Shown here piece by piece: positions 1 through 12,274 of a stretch of DNA of 64,000 nt (position 1 is the first letter of the stretch; every line of letters begins with the position of its first letter). The stretch comes from Diphasiastrum complanatum (taxonomy: Eukaryota > Streptophyta > Lycopodiopsida > Lycopodiales > Lycopodiaceae), in contig CM055096.1 of NCBI GenBank assembly GCA_029204225.1, positions 32,499,076-32,563,075 on the forward strand, given 5' to 3'. A program made the position numbers and the translations under genes. A model generated the notes under the pieces. The model worked only from the letters and a program-made list of their open reading frames with translations. It was not told the DNA's origin and ran no database searches.

Positions 1-590
1 AAACTAGCCAAAGTTTTGCATGTTTTGCTTTAGAGATTTTTAGTCAATCTTTTCACAAAGAAAGATAACGTGGACTTCAAAGTTGAGTTTGATTCAAAGT
101 CTAGCACTAGTGCCATAGACTTTCGAGTCCTTATTTGTCCCTGGCCTTCTTCATGTTGGAGTCTTCCCTTCCACCTCTAGAGCAGTGATAAAAACTCAAC
201 ACACAAACACATACAGTGCACGTGCGCGCGCACACACATACATGTGGACACGGACGCATATGTATAAATGTATCTAAACTTGTCAATGCTGGTAGGGACG
301 GTTGTATATAAATCTGATCTGCACCTACCCTTGGGTTCTGATAATGTGAGTAGGGATTTTGTAATATGTTTTCTGTGCAACACACACATTGTTGAATTGA
401 TGGTAGAGACTTCAATTGGGACTTCATAAAGTTTAAGTTTGCACTTTTTGCCTTATACTTGGCAGTATTCTGAACTTCATAACAATGTTATAATTGTTAG
501 CTGGTTTCCTGATTGAATTTCTGTAAGAATCTAACCGTTGTCATGAAGCGATGAGGCGAGTATCATTCTTTCTGTCTTTGTGTTTCACAG
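1..590 (+). other. intron sequence upstream of the first visible exon
   Basis: No coding exon is recognised here. A short alternating CA-rich patch lies at about 200-240. The stretch ends in a pyrimidine-rich run and ttcacag, which serves as the acceptor for the exon at 591. Confidence 0.6.
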
Positions 591-722
591 TACAGAGTTT
601 CCAAAGTCAAAGATTAGTGTGGAGTTTGATGCAGCTAATGCCACATGGATATCACATGATGTTGCAATATTCTCAACAAAAACAGGAAATCTTTTCTTGT
701 TGTCGTTGGTGTTTGATGGCAG
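591..722 (+). CDS. CPSF160: CPSF160 exon 1 of window (internal exon)
   Basis: Reading from codon ACA at 592, the exon encodes a beta-propeller segment with VEFDAANATWISHDVA and LFLLSLVFDGR. This corresponds to the plant CPSF160 stretch that ends in DGR just before the QRL-LSKS segment. The acceptor is ttcacag ending at 590; a second AG at 594-595 could alternatively start the exon at 596. The donor is AG|GTAGA at 722/723. The exon ends after two bases of an arginine codon, and the first base of the next exon completes it. No internal stop is present. Confidence 0.9.
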
Positions 723-1390
723 GTAGACCTTTCTTGTTCTGTTATGTGCATACATTGTTGCAACTTATCATTTTGCTGAAACTTAATCGATATTCAGTTG
801 CAAGAACCAGGAAAGGAAAAACTGAGTAATAAACACTTTAGCAGAACTATTCTGATCAGAACTTTTGAAAAAGCTCTGATTCATGGTCAAATGTTCAGAA
901 TGTAAGTTGGCAGCTAAGCGCTTTCTAATTCCAAAAAGGTAAACATGGGGAGCTGTTTTCATGCCAAACACCAAAACTACCCAAAAGGGGTAAAAAAGAC
1001 ATTGCCAGTAAATGAGGCTGTAAAATAATGTTCTCAGAAGTCTTAGGCTTCCTGAATCCTGTCTTTGTTCAAGTAAGTTGTTCTTTTTGACAGAAGGCTC
1101 ACTGACATAGTTGCAGAGCTAACCTAGTGTTTGCTCCTAAGTTGCTATGTTTCGAAATGCGTATGTAACCCTTGATCTGGTACGGTCCAGAATACTGCTC
1201 CAAATAGTTTTTGAATATTACAGCTACCAAGATAGAATTTGAGTTTACACATTCATAGACTCAATATACTATAAGTAGGAAGGAACATCACTTAAAACAG
1301 AACAACTCTCTACCGCATTAGTATAGAAGCTGTTTAACCACAAGAATGTAATACAGACAAGAGATCTCAGAATCCCTATGTAGCACTAAA

Positions 1391-1975
1391 TGAAAAGAAG
1401 TCTAGAAAAGGGTGAATAGTGGAAAGATACACCATATGTCAAGGAAAAAGGAGAAATATACATGGACATGGCTTTACCAAGGAGCTTGGAAGGTTTTTTG
1501 AAGGCTGTAACTTTAACGTGCAAAGATTTGAAGTTGCATAGATGGAGGACCATCGGTGCATGTTTATTACATTTCAGGGCTGTTTGTTTTGTTCCATATG
1601 TGCAGAACAGAATTTGCTCCATCTATACAAAAGCAAAATAAAGAAAAATTCTATATTTTATATTTTGGAACAGGAATGAGCAGAAAAGAAGTCTTAGAAA
1701 GGGTGAATAGCAGAAACATACACGAGATGTTCAAGGAAATAAAAGAGAAAAACACATAGACATAGCTTTACCAAGGAGATCGGAAGGGTGTTACTTAATG
1801 TGCAAGGAGATCGGAAGGGTGTTGAATGTTCTTTGAAGGTGTAACTTAATGTGCAAACATTTGAAGTTGCAAAGATGGAGGAAACAAGGATGCCCATTTG
1901 ATACATTTTAGGGTTTTTTGTTTCATTCCATATGGAGCAAAACTTGTTCCATATGTCTGAAACAAAATAAAAGAT
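1391..1975 (+). repeat. tandem duplication of about 290 bp in intron 1
   Basis: The segment from about 1391 to 1660 is repeated with moderate divergence from about 1680 to 1975. Shared blocks include agaaaagaagtct, agggtgaatag, ctttaccaaggag and tttgaagttgca. The second copy contains a further internal duplication around caaggagatcggaagggtg (1771-1820). No protein family is recognised. It is an old intronic duplication. Confidence 0.75.
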
Positions 1976-2705
1976 TGAATTTTTTAGATTTTATTTTTCA
2001 GCATTAAAAGAACCATCTTCTGCATGGAAAATGTGAAAATTTTCCACATTTTGTACATGATGGAAGTATGGAAGTTCTAATTTATTGTTAGTGCGCAATA
2101 TATCTCTCAAACAAAAGCATTACAAGATTTGTGGTTGCTTTATTTAAAATGGTGTAGAGTATTCACAGAGGTAGGAGTTTATCTAGGAGCCTAATAGATC
2201 AGAGAATGAGTGTGAAAGCAAGATAGAAGTTCTAATTACAATATGGAACGGCTTCACATTCACAAGTGATTTTGGAAATAGGTCGATTTTTTTCAGTTGG
2301 GAGGGTATTGTGTGCAGTAACTGCTCAGGAGTTGTCACGTCATTATGGTGACTAGTCTATATTATGTGAGTATACTGTAGTACTAGCATAGCTCAGACTT
2401 TGGCACTTGCCACTGTAGTGAATAGTTCGCATTGTGTAAGTAGACTGTAGTACTAAGAAGCTTATATGAAATGGAAAAATATTATACTATGTTCTGATAT
2501 TCTAACGTTATATAAAAAAATTGGCAACTTTTAGAATAGATCAATGTTTTTTGGGAGGACCCAATTCTGGTTCGCTGATTTTTTTGTTTATGAATAGGGC
2601 GACTATGAAAAGGCGAGAAAGCTTAGCTTAGAAATGTGTGCAATATGTTATGCTAAGCTCCTAGACGGTTTGAAGATAATCACTGTTACGATATGTATGT
2701 GGCAG
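1976..2705 (+). other. intron 1, remaining part
   Basis: AT-rich intron with a small local repeat around the word gtagtacta (about 2375 and 2445). No gene or mobile element is recognised. It ends in tggcag, the acceptor of the exon at 2706. Confidence 0.6.
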
Positions 2706-2757
2706 GATTGTACAAAGGCTGGAGCTGTCAAAATCAAGGGCATCGGTGTTGTCATCG
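2706..2757 (+). CDS. CPSF160: CPSF160 exon 2 of window
   Basis: This 52-nt exon supplies the last base of an arginine codon and then 17 codons reading IVQRLELSKSRASVLSS. It matches the plant CPSF160 motif QRLDLSKSKASVL in sequence and position. The acceptor is ggcag at 2705 and the donor is TCG|GTAACT. The exon ends in phase 0. It is too short to be found as an open reading frame; family alignment and correct phase identify it. Confidence 0.93.
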
Positions 2758-2899
2758 GTAACTATGGGATGGAGTTTGTTTTGTAGAATGATAGATTTGT
2801 TTGTCTCTTTGGTTAAAGTCTATGGAGCATTTGCTAACATTGGCATCGTTGATAGACTTGTAACATGGAATTCATCTGTTTTTGCATCCTTATGCAAAG

Positions 2900-3028
2900 T
2901 GCATATGCACAGTTGGCGACACCTTTTTCTTCTTAGGTAGCCGCCTTGGAGACAGCCTTTTAGTACAATTCATCACTGGTTCAAGTTCCACAGAGCCCCT
3001 TGTGAATTTGAAGACCTTGAAAGATGAG
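2900..3028 (+). CDS. CPSF160: CPSF160 exon 3 of window
   Basis: Forty-three in-frame codons include the family signature VGDTFFFLGSRLGDSLLVQF, the most conserved block of this part of CPSF160, followed by a variable serine-rich stretch. The start at 2900 after caaag was chosen because it keeps phase 0 with the previous exon and gives the four residues expected before VG. The donor GAG|GTACTC is at 3029. The upstream intron is only 142 bp. Confidence 0.93.
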
Positions 3029-4140
3029 GTACTCCCATCTTTGTCACTTGTTTTACTTACATGTTTTGTTATAACCTGCTAGCGCCACAACTTTGCTATA
3101 AAGTTGACCTGCTCGGGGTTTTGTGTTGGTAGTTTTTTTGCATGTGATGATTTTGAAGGTTGTTATTACATTGTAGCAGCTAGGATAGATCATGATCTGT
3201 TATTGTGACACAAATGCTTATTGTAATGTCCAGGCTCTAGTCTATTTTGTAATTGTGTTGCTGTAATAAGTTAAGATGCCTTCTTCTATCATCTTCGTTT
3301 TATGTCATGATCAGTTAGGGTTTTATAATCTCATATTATAGAAAAGGATGAGTGATGTGCTATCCGAGACTTAACTGCATCACCTCATTGTTATGCTTTC
3401 TGAATGTAACTGGGGTAGTGGCTTTCTTCTGACTAGCATTCTTACGGTGACCACTGTTCTGTACAAGGGATGTTGCGCTTCCTTTTAGTTTTGCAGATTT
3501 GTATGCTCACAATTTCCTTTGTTCTTCTTTTTCTCTCAAAGTCTTCTGATCTTCAGTCATCAATGAGGGGATATACAGAACAATTTGTCTTTTAGTCATT
3601 CTACTCTAATAGCTGATCATCCTTGTAGGTGTTATCTCCCATTGGTAATTGGAAGGTTTGCTTAGACTTCGACCTTGATTATTTTATCTCTTAGTCGTTC
3701 TTTCTGTTGTGTTTGTATGCATATGTTGTTGGTCACATTTCCTGATCAAATGGTGTAGGTGGAAATATTTGGGCCAGCATATTTTTCCCATCATTGGCAA
3801 GTATTCATGGGCAAGTCTTTGTTGGCACTTGTTGCTCATGCTAGTGTGTGTACAACATTAGGTGGTGTATGTGCTTATGATGTTATTGTATTCCACAATC
3901 ATTTATTTGAAATACACTATGAACGATTACTAATACTCCATAGGTGAGGATGTATAGCTACTTAGCTTCTTACAAAAATATTTATAGAATAAAATAATAT
4001 TGGTGTCCACTGTCTATATTTATATAATTCAAGTCGTATATCTACAATCTACGTATGAGAAGGTGTCACGACACTTAATCAAAGGCATGCTTGAATTCAA
4101 CAAAACCATACACTCTCTTTTTGAATTTGGCCTCCACTCT
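3029..4140 (+). other. first 1.1 kb of 14.2-kb intron 3
   Basis: Unique-looking intron sequence before the transposon cluster. A short block near 3630 flanked by splice-like signals was considered as an exon and rejected, because the family has no corresponding residues and later exons join in frame without it. Confidence 0.55.
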
Positions 4141-4835
<695 letters not shown>

Positions 4836-7800
4836 GAAGAAGAAGAAGAAGAAGAAGAACAAGAAGAAGAAGAGGAAAGAGTTTATTAATGTCTATCAAG
4901 TGCCCGTGGGCACAAAAGACAAAACACAATACATACAAAGTAGGAGCAATGTCCATATGAGGACTTATTTCTAGAAACTATCTCTCTACCGAAAGTCAAC
5001 TAAGTACGAATAAAACAACAATCTCACATCATGCAAGAAGGAGATGCAAGAGCTTAACCAACCGCTCTGCTGAGGTACAAAGGCAAGAGCTTAACCACCC
5101 ACTCTCCTGAGGCAAACATCTAAAGATCTCATGTAAAGAAACACCAGAAAAACTGAGTCACTGAGTGGCTGATCTGAAGAAGCGAGTGATAGGCTGTGAA
5201 GTGCGTGCTGGAGGCTGACGAACCACTCGGTAAGGCCGTTGTGAGGCTCTGGCTGACTGTGATGAACGGACTGCACGTCTCGGTCTGGAAGGTGGTCGCT
5301 GAGTCTTCACAGCCTTTTGTCGTGTCGGGACATCAAGTTCATCCTCTGAAACCTCCTCTCTATCCCTCTTCTATAAGAAATGTGTGATGAGAGTCTGACT
5401 ATTAACATCATTTGCCTCCGAAGGTAGAAGAGATGCTCGTAACGTAAACATCTCTCTCAATAGGAGTCCAACACATCTAGAGTCTGCATATGCCAAGAAA
5501 GAGCCAAGGGAGAGAGGAGTGTCTCTGTAGAGACAATAATAACGGCCTCGGATCTCATAATAAATAGGGCACCTGGAAATGAAATGTGACTCATCCTCTA
5601 CCTCGTACATCGAGCATAACTGGCAAATCCGCTGTGGTCTGGGTGTATCAGTATAACGACCAGTCTCGATAGCGAGTTGATGTGAGGAGACACGAAGTTG
5701 CCCAATACGGTATCGAAGACCATATGATAATGTCTGTGAGAGATACAACGGTAAGATAGGTAGCCCCATATCATCTAACTGTAGGAGGTGAGTGCCGTAA
5801 AAATGCATCTTGGCTCTCTCTGGATCCAGCTGCGACCATACTGTCTGGATATGACTGCAATAAAGCTGACGCCGAATATAAGTATGAGTCCCACTAGGGA
5901 GAGCTGATATAGATATCCCCCATTTGCCAAGAAACTCAGAGACATCTCCAAACCATGACGACTTAGCCCGCTGACTAGCAATAGACCGAGATGAAGTATA
6001 AGTAGCAACCAGATATCTGGAAATGTCCATATCGACTAGCCTATGTAAAAATATGACAATCCGGAACATAGCCTCAACAACCATAGGTGGAGATGCAAAC
6101 TCTGCTAGTATAATGTCATGAGGAACCTGAGGCCTTCGCATGGATCATCCGGCCAAGCATGAGAATCTGTAACCGAGTGATGTCTCTCCATGTACCCGTA
6201 GAGAGCCCAGGACACCAAGCCTCCGCTGAATACATAGCCACCGGAGAGAGAATAATAGAAAAGAGCAAACAACGTGTAGCGGGGTCGTGAACATAAAGGG
6301 CCGTCTCTCCATCTGCACAAGGGCAGTGTGTCCCTTACGCAGGGGAGCTGTGGATGCCGGTCGAAAAGTAAGCAGAGGACTAGAAACGAGAACTCCGAGG
6401 TAAGTGTAAGAGGCAACTATCTCCAACTGCTGTCCATCATAATAAAAAGTATCGTCCCGCATATGCTGCCTATTGGTGTTGAACACCATGATCTCAGTCT
6501 TAGAGATTTTTATCGTAAAAAAAACCCCATTTCTGACAGAAACCATGTAAGACGTCCAGGTGTCTCTAAAGCCCTTTGGCTGAGATAGATAACAAGACAA
6601 TATCATCAGCATATAGGAGAATAGGTATGACAATATCTGCAAGAGGACAGCCATCGCCACCCTCCTCTTTGATAATTGGCTCGAGATCATCAATGTAGAG
6701 CGCAAAAAGAGTAGGAGAAAGGGGGCAACCCTGCTTCACACCAACTGTACTGTGAATCTGAGGTGACCATCATGTACCATCTTTTAGTCTAGCAAGAACC
6801 CTCTCATATAAGGTGGTAATAGAAGCAATAACCTCCTGTGAAAAGCCAAGTGAGAACAGGCGCTAAAGCAGAAGATGTCTAGGTACAGAGTCAAAAGCTT
6901 TGCGGAAATCCACAAAGCAACAATAAATCCGTTGCTTCCGATGCTTAGCCTCCTCAATGATACATCTCAAAATAAAAATTTGATCCGTAACCAGTCCTGA
7001 AACCTGCCTGTCCAAGAGCATGTAATCCATCCGCTTCTGCTTTTGAGCTAACAATAGACTGCAGGATCGAGCCAAAAAGCTTAGCCATGATATGACTAAT
7101 CATAATAGTACAGTAATTTTCCACGTTCATTGGATCACCGGCTTTAAGTATAGGGTGTAGCAGGTTAGTGCACCAGGCAGTAGGGAAACCAAACATAACA
7201 GCTTGATTGAAGATGTGAGAGATGTATGGGGAAACTATATGAGCCACAGGTTCGAGAAAATCAGCACTAAGTGAGTCAATATCTTCAGCTTTGTGATTTT
7301 GGGCGCGCTTGATAGCCTCTTCAATCAAAGAAGGGGTGAACATTGTAAAATCAGTAGGTCTCAATGAGCGAGTGATAGGGGAAGAATCGGTAGTATAGAG
7401 GCGTGTAGCATACTCCACCCAAGACTTGATAGGAATAGGAGCAATCGTAAAAGACTTCTTAGAGAAGGTCTTCCAAAAATAAGATGAAGAAGATGAAACA
7501 AGAGCATCTATCAGTTTTTGACCTTTTTTTTTGCAAGTATGCCTTCTTCTTTTCCTCACAAGTGTGCGGTATATTTCTTCTTTTTGAGCAAGTGATGTGG
7601 GAGAATGAAACATGGCATGCACCACCTGCTTATGCATAAGAGAGCATTGTGTATTATACCATCTATTATGCACACGTCTATGAGTGGAGTTAAGCCTTAT
7701 GGGATGTGAAGAAGAAGCAGCATGTAGTAAAGATTGAGAAAGGAACGTGGTCTGGTTCTCAGCTGAGGATGAAAAGGGGAAGTCACGAAGGAGAGATCTC

Positions 7801-7898
7801 AATGAAGAAGAATAAGCAAAAATGCCATGGGTCAAAAACTTAATGCAGGGACGAGTGGTACGTGGTCGCGGTATATTGGGGTTAGGGGTGACATGAAG
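4836..7898 (-). mobile_element. long non-LTR retrotransposon (LINE), minus strand
   Basis: On the minus strand the element reads: linker between endonuclease and reverse transcriptase, reverse transcriptase, C-terminal CCHC zinc finger, 3' UTR, the hairpin GTGCCC/GGGCAC, GACATTAATAAA and a (TTC)n tail at 4836-4875. The endonuclease and first ORF are missing, and the element stops at the 5' LTR of copy A (7899). Several frameshifts and stops make it inactive. Its 3' end lies next to another LINE 3' end, part of the head-to-tail nest at 4.1-4.9 kb. Confidence 0.85.
5371..7835 (-). pseudogene. LINE reverse transcriptase ORF2 remnant
   Basis: Four consecutive open stretches in shifting frames make up a degraded ORF2. 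7835-6954 has the linker and the start of the RT domain (SLIEEAIKRAQNHKAEDIDS, then LHPILKAGDP and QAGFRTGY). 7075-6863 has YCCFVDFRKAFDSVPRHLL. 6705-6145 has the part after the catalytic box, with TEIMVFNTNRQHMR and SYTYLGVLVSS. 6141-5371 has the C-terminal domain with VPHDIILAEFASPP and a zinc finger CQLCSMYEVEDESHFISRC (C-x2-C...H-x4-C). The RT would copy LINE RNA at the nicked target. At least three frame changes disable it. Confidence 0.85.
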
Positions 7899-8337
7899 TT
7901 ATGGACTCGGCTCATTACATTTGCCGCGTCCATTTACATTTACTTTACTTTATGCATAAGTAGGCCTTGGGCCTTTTTTATTCATTAGTGACACTTAGAC
8001 TATATGGTTGGCCTTTGGCCTTATTATTCATTATTAGGCCATTTGGACATATTACTGGAGAGTGGGGGCCTTCTTGGAGGGCGCACTATTTTCCCTCCCA
8101 GTTGGGCCCTAGCCACCAGAAGCTTCCTTTTAGGGCTTCCTCTTGGATATAAGTAGGGAAATTGTGTCATTTGTTATTCAGCTGATGATATTGATCTCTC
8201 TCTTTAGTCTCCTTAATCTCTCTCTTTCCTGCTTTCTAGGGTTAAGTCTTGCTTATGTGCCGCTTTCATAGCTTAAGTCTTGCTTATGTGATGCTTTCAT
8301 AGCTTAGCTCTAGATCAGCTATGGCTCTATTTCTAAC
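7899..8337 (+). repeat. 5' LTR of copy A
   Basis: It begins ttatggactcggctc and ends just before the primer site at 8339. It shares nearly the whole length with 13055-13462 and 55526-55952. A TATA box, TATAAGTA (8148-8155), sits in a conserved block after gccctagccacc. The exact first base is uncertain because no clear TG...CA terminus is seen. Confidence 0.8.
8148..8155 (+). promoter_or_regulatory. LTR TATA box (copy A)
   Basis: TATAAGTA is conserved at the same place in all three LTRs of this family (also near 13305 and 55763), about 180 bp before the primer site. It is the likely promoter element for the genomic RNA. Confidence 0.55.
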
Positions 8338-8338
8338 T

Positions 8339-8350
8339 TGGTATCAGAGC
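8339..8350 (+). other. primer-binding site (initiator tRNA-Met type)
   Basis: TGGTATCAGAGC immediately follows the LTR. It is the classical complement of the 3' end of plant initiator tRNA-Met used to prime minus-strand synthesis by many Ty3 and copia elements. Confidence 0.85.
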
Positions 8351-9044
8351 ACTTTCCTGATTGCTGAATTTCAGATCTGATTTTCTGATTGGGTGCCCAT
8401 TTTCCTTGCTGATTTTTCTCTCTTTGCTGAGGGCTTTCGTCTCTTTGCTTCAGCAACATTCAGCACAGTTTGGAGGAGGACCAGCTCCTATCAAAGCATT
8501 TTCCTTGGCGGAGCTTTAGCAGATAGTTAGCGGAAGTACTTCCGCTAAATTTGGCGGCCGGAAAAAAAAAATTATTATTTTTTTTTGGGCAGATTATTTC
8601 CGGCGCCCAAGTTCCAACCCTCTATCACCCATTTCCAGCTTGTTTGCAGGCTCTCCAGCGCCCAATTCCCTCATCTCTTTCGTCCGTTCCTCCTTCCATT
8701 TTCAGCCCTCTTTTCACTTTTGTTTGCATGCTGTCCAGCCGCTTCATACTTGTCACTTTCGTCCGTTTTTGTCTCCGTTTGCAGCCATTTTTCACACCTT
8801 GTTTGCAGGCTGTCCATCGCCCATCCTCAACCAAATTTCACGAAATTTCGACTCCGTTTGATACTCCAATTTGTCACTTGCCTCCTGGTTGTCCAGCGCA
8901 TTTTTACAACCTACTTTCACTTTTTTTTCATTTGCTGATTGCTGTCCTTTCTTAGTTGTGATAATAGTGGTTTTAATAGACTAATTTGGGGTGACGACAA
9001 GAGTCCGCTCTCTCAAGTTTTCGTCTATTCCTTCCACTATCATT
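8351..9044 (+). other. leader of copy A with internal repeats
   Basis: Untranslated leader of about 700 bp. It carries several imperfect repeats around gcaggctgtccagcgccc and ctttcgtccg, and ends with a family-specific block ggggtgacgacaagagtcc before the gag ATG at 9045. The same block occurs in copy C (56647), copy B (minus strand near 28120) and the fragment at 33640, which ties these copies together. Confidence 0.7.
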
Positions 9045-10596
9045 ATGGCACATTCACCTACCCCGAGTGAGACTACTTAAGAAACCTTATCTGATCAGTT
9101 TCGCCGCATGGATGAGACCCTTTCTGGCCTCGTTCTTCGCTTTGATACCGTTATGACCGGCTTTGCTACTATGCAGTCACAGATTGATTCTTTACAGCCT
9201 CATGGTCCTGGTAAAGCTCCTGTTTTTCCTTCATTTGGGACTCCCCCTCCATTTGGATTTCCATCTTCCTCTGCTAGTCAGCCTGGTGGTGGACCGTTCA
9301 TTCCACCTAACCCATCTCCTGGTTTCTTTTCACGTCCCCCACTTCCTGAGCCACACTTTGCTCGAGACTTTCGTGATAGGGTACAGCTTGCTACCTATTT
9401 CGGTTCCTTTGACTGGAACTTATTAGAGAATTGGTTTGCTAAGCTTGACACATATTTTCAGATCTACCCTAAGACTGATCCTCAGAAGATCCAGTTGGCT
9501 GCTTTACATTTAGATGGACCCACGTGGCGAGTTTATAGAGCTGATCCTGATCGGGAAGGGCTCCATTTATGGCATACTTTTCGTCGTGACCTCCGTCATG
9601 CTATGATTGACCCTCAGTGGCTCGACCGCCAATGTGATACATCCCGTAGTCTCACTCAGACCAGTGATCTTGCTCCTTATACAGATCAGTTTATGGAGCT
9701 TTCTCATCTTTTCACAGATCTACAGTCCACTGAGCTTATTTCTCGTTACATTGCTGGGCTTCGTGGTGCTTTACGTTATGATGTTTCTCCCTTCCGTCCT
9801 CCCACACTTGTTGAGGCGATGTCTCTTGCCAGTACTTTACAGCATAAGTACTCTGACACTCTTCCTTCCCGCTTCTCCCGACCCCATCCTTCTGCTTCCT
9901 CTTTTCCCGCTGCGTCTATCCCTACACCTGCCCCTTCTGTTCCAGCTCTCTCCATTGTCCCTTCGTCTCCTCCTCCTCCGACTCCTCGACTTGCTTTTTT
10001 TGTCCGACGTTACACATCTGCAGAGTTCTCTGACCTTCAGCAGCAGCGTCTTTGCCTTCGTTGTAAGAGTCCTGACCATTTTGCCCATGATTGCCGTCAG
10101 CCTCTCCCTACTACTACTGCTGTTTTTTACCATGAGGGCACTACTCCAGATGATTCCGATATCTACATTCATATTTCTGATGAGCCTGACCTATCCTCTG
10201 AGCCTTCCACTAATTTACTTCCTGCTACTTGCCATGCTCAGCTTGCCTATGCTACTTGGACAGGGCGTCCTGGTCCTTGCTCCATTCAGTTACGTGTACG
10301 TATTACAGGTCGTGAGTATATTGCTTTAGTTGATACTGGCAGCACTCATACTTTTATTAGCAGTTATATCACTAGTCGGATACGTGCTTCACCTGTTCCT
10401 GCTTCACAGCCTCTCACAGTTGAAGTTGCCAGTTCCCATTCTTTTCCTAGTTCTCAGATGTTTCAGCGTTTACCATACTGCATTGGAGATTTTTCTGGAT
10501 AGGCAAATCTTTACATTATTCCTATGGAGTGTTATGATCTTATCCTTGGTGCTGATTGGTTTGCATCTCTTGGAGCTGTTACACTGGACTTGACAT
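9045..10596 (+). pseudogene. gag-protease of copy A
   Basis: The gag start codon is at 9045 (by comparison with copy C), but a TAA at 9078-9080 interrupts it after 11 codons. The frame then stays open from 9108 to 10502. Domains seen: Ty3 gag core (LLENWFAKLDTYFQIYPKTD, LRHAMIDPQWLDRQ), a proline/serine-rich linker, a CCHC zinc knuckle (CLRCKSPDHFAHDC) and an aspartic protease active site VDTGSTHTF near residue 409 from 9108. A TAG at 10500-10502 interrupts the protease, whose tail LILGADWFASLG continues in frame until about 10596. Gag forms the virus-like particle and protease matures it. Confidence 0.85.
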
Positions 10597-12274
10597 AGTA
10601 GACATTGACATTTGTACTTGATGCAGTTACACACTCACTCGTTGGCATTGATTCTCAGGGAGACTTCCAGTTGGTTACCGGGAAGCAGTTTATGCGTAGC
10701 CTGCCAAAGGCTGACGATGCAGCTCTTCTTTCCATTCAGAGTACATCAGTTGCTGCTTCACTTTCACCATCCGTGGGTCCTCTTCCTCAGGTTGATGCTG
10801 CTTCGGATTTACAGGTTGTTGCTGTGTGCCTTGCACCTATATGCCTTGATTCACAGATATCGTATTCAGTGGTCATTCCTGGTTTCATTGATATTGAGAC
10901 CGTATACCTTGGTGGTATTTCTACTATTGCTTTTGCGCATACTTCAGATTGCCCTCTTGGTTCGGTGGTGGTGCAGTATCTTCTTTATTGGTCTCTATAT
11001 CTCCATCTCTTGAGTCCGTTATGGCCGATGTTCCTGCTGATTTCTATGGGGTTCTTCATGGGTCCACGTTTGATGGTTCCCTCGCTATTGGTGATCAGGT
11101 TGTATCTTCTTTCGCTTTACTCCATGGATCTCTGCTTGAGGTTTGTGATCTGCCTCATGATATTTCTACGGTTCCTGACATGATTCATGCGCCTTTGGCC
11201 CTTACTGTTACACATTTTTCATTCGAGGATATTTGCCAGATGGTCACTATTACTTATCTAGGGTATTTATATGCTGGGATCTTTCTAGATGAGTACACGG
11301 ACATCCTTCCGTCTCCTGGTGTTTCTACATATAGGTTTGCTGCAGTCCATGCCGATGCTATGGATATATGGCATTCCTGGTTATTACATATAGCTTGGTT
11401 TTCATTTGGACCTGTTGATTGGTGCTGGGTTTTCCATATTACTGATCGCCTATGGTGCGGATATCTCTATGATGATGCATGTGGCTCTCTATCTGTTCCT
11501 TGATTTGTTGCTCATTGTCTGGCTTGGCATATCCTGATGGCTTGGGTTATTGCCTCCGTTCCAACTACTGTTTGTCCGGGTGATCTTCAGGTCCCCTGTC
11601 ATTTCAAGTTGCTCCATATCGCTTGGTCTCCGATGCTGAGTTGCCACTTTGTTCTGGTGTTCCGAGACCATCAGGGTACCTTGAGAGAATTCCTTCTCCT
11701 CTCTTGGATAGTTTTTTGGGATGTTGCCGCCATATACTTCAGTGTTGCTCATATGTGCTTTGATACTCATTCTCAGCTACACGTGGATATTGCTCCGATG
11801 CGTGCTACTGATGTTGCGGAACCTGTTCCTCGTTCCAGTACATTTCTTCTATTCCTCACTTGTGCGCTTGGTGTGGGATTACACTTGCGGCCAGTTCCGA
11901 TGGGTCATCCGATTCTCCATCCGTTTTTGGTGTATCCTATGATGGATTGGTATGTCCATATGAGGCCTTTCTGGATGAGTTTTTCGGCTACAGTTTGTCA
12001 GTTGGGGCCTCTACTATTTCTAGATTTGTTGCTACTATTTTCATGCATCATGTCTTTTTAGATGATGCATTGGACCTTCTGGAGCTTTTGGCATGCTGCT
12101 CTTCTCGTAATATCGACCTTGAGGGTACCGTATGCCATTGGTACTTCTCATTCATGGGCCCTATGGATATCTTGGGCTTTTGACCATGTTGGTGCATATT
12201 TCTCCATTTTAAGCTATCCTTTGTCAAGATGATCTCCTTGGTGCTAGTCTTCCGATGCTGCTATCTTTTCTTGG
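10597..12274 (+). other. unrecognised segment replacing RT/RNase H/integrase core (copy A)
   Basis: After the protease and a short linker (LVGIDSQGDFQLVTGKQF) an RT domain is expected, but none of its motifs occurs in any frame. Instead the segment from about 10800 carries coding-like stretches shared with copy B, for example VVIPGFID, HGSLLEVCDLPHDISTV and DIWHSWLLHIAW. Frames shift several times in this copy. I do not recognise a protein family. It may be a captured gene fragment or an additional element-specific ORF. Confidence 0.6.

Noticed and set aside
61-130. VDFKVEFDSK-like translation resembling the start of exon 1
   Set aside because: The resemblance is limited to a few residues, splice sites do not fit, and the true counterpart at 591-722 is complete.
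3636-3664. Possible extra CPSF160 exon near 3636 (VLSPIGNWK between AG and GT)
   Set aside because: The family has no corresponding residues at this place, and exon 3 joins exon 4 in phase without it.
8339-8350. tRNA gene signal at the TGGTATCAGAGC sites (also 48083 and 55954)
   Set aside because: Only the 3' complement is present, adjacent to an LTR. These are primer-binding sites, not tRNA genes.
9163-10329. Overlapping hydrophobic frames in the gag region
   Set aside because: They are out-of-frame shadows of the gag-protease frame, which carries the zinc knuckle and active site.
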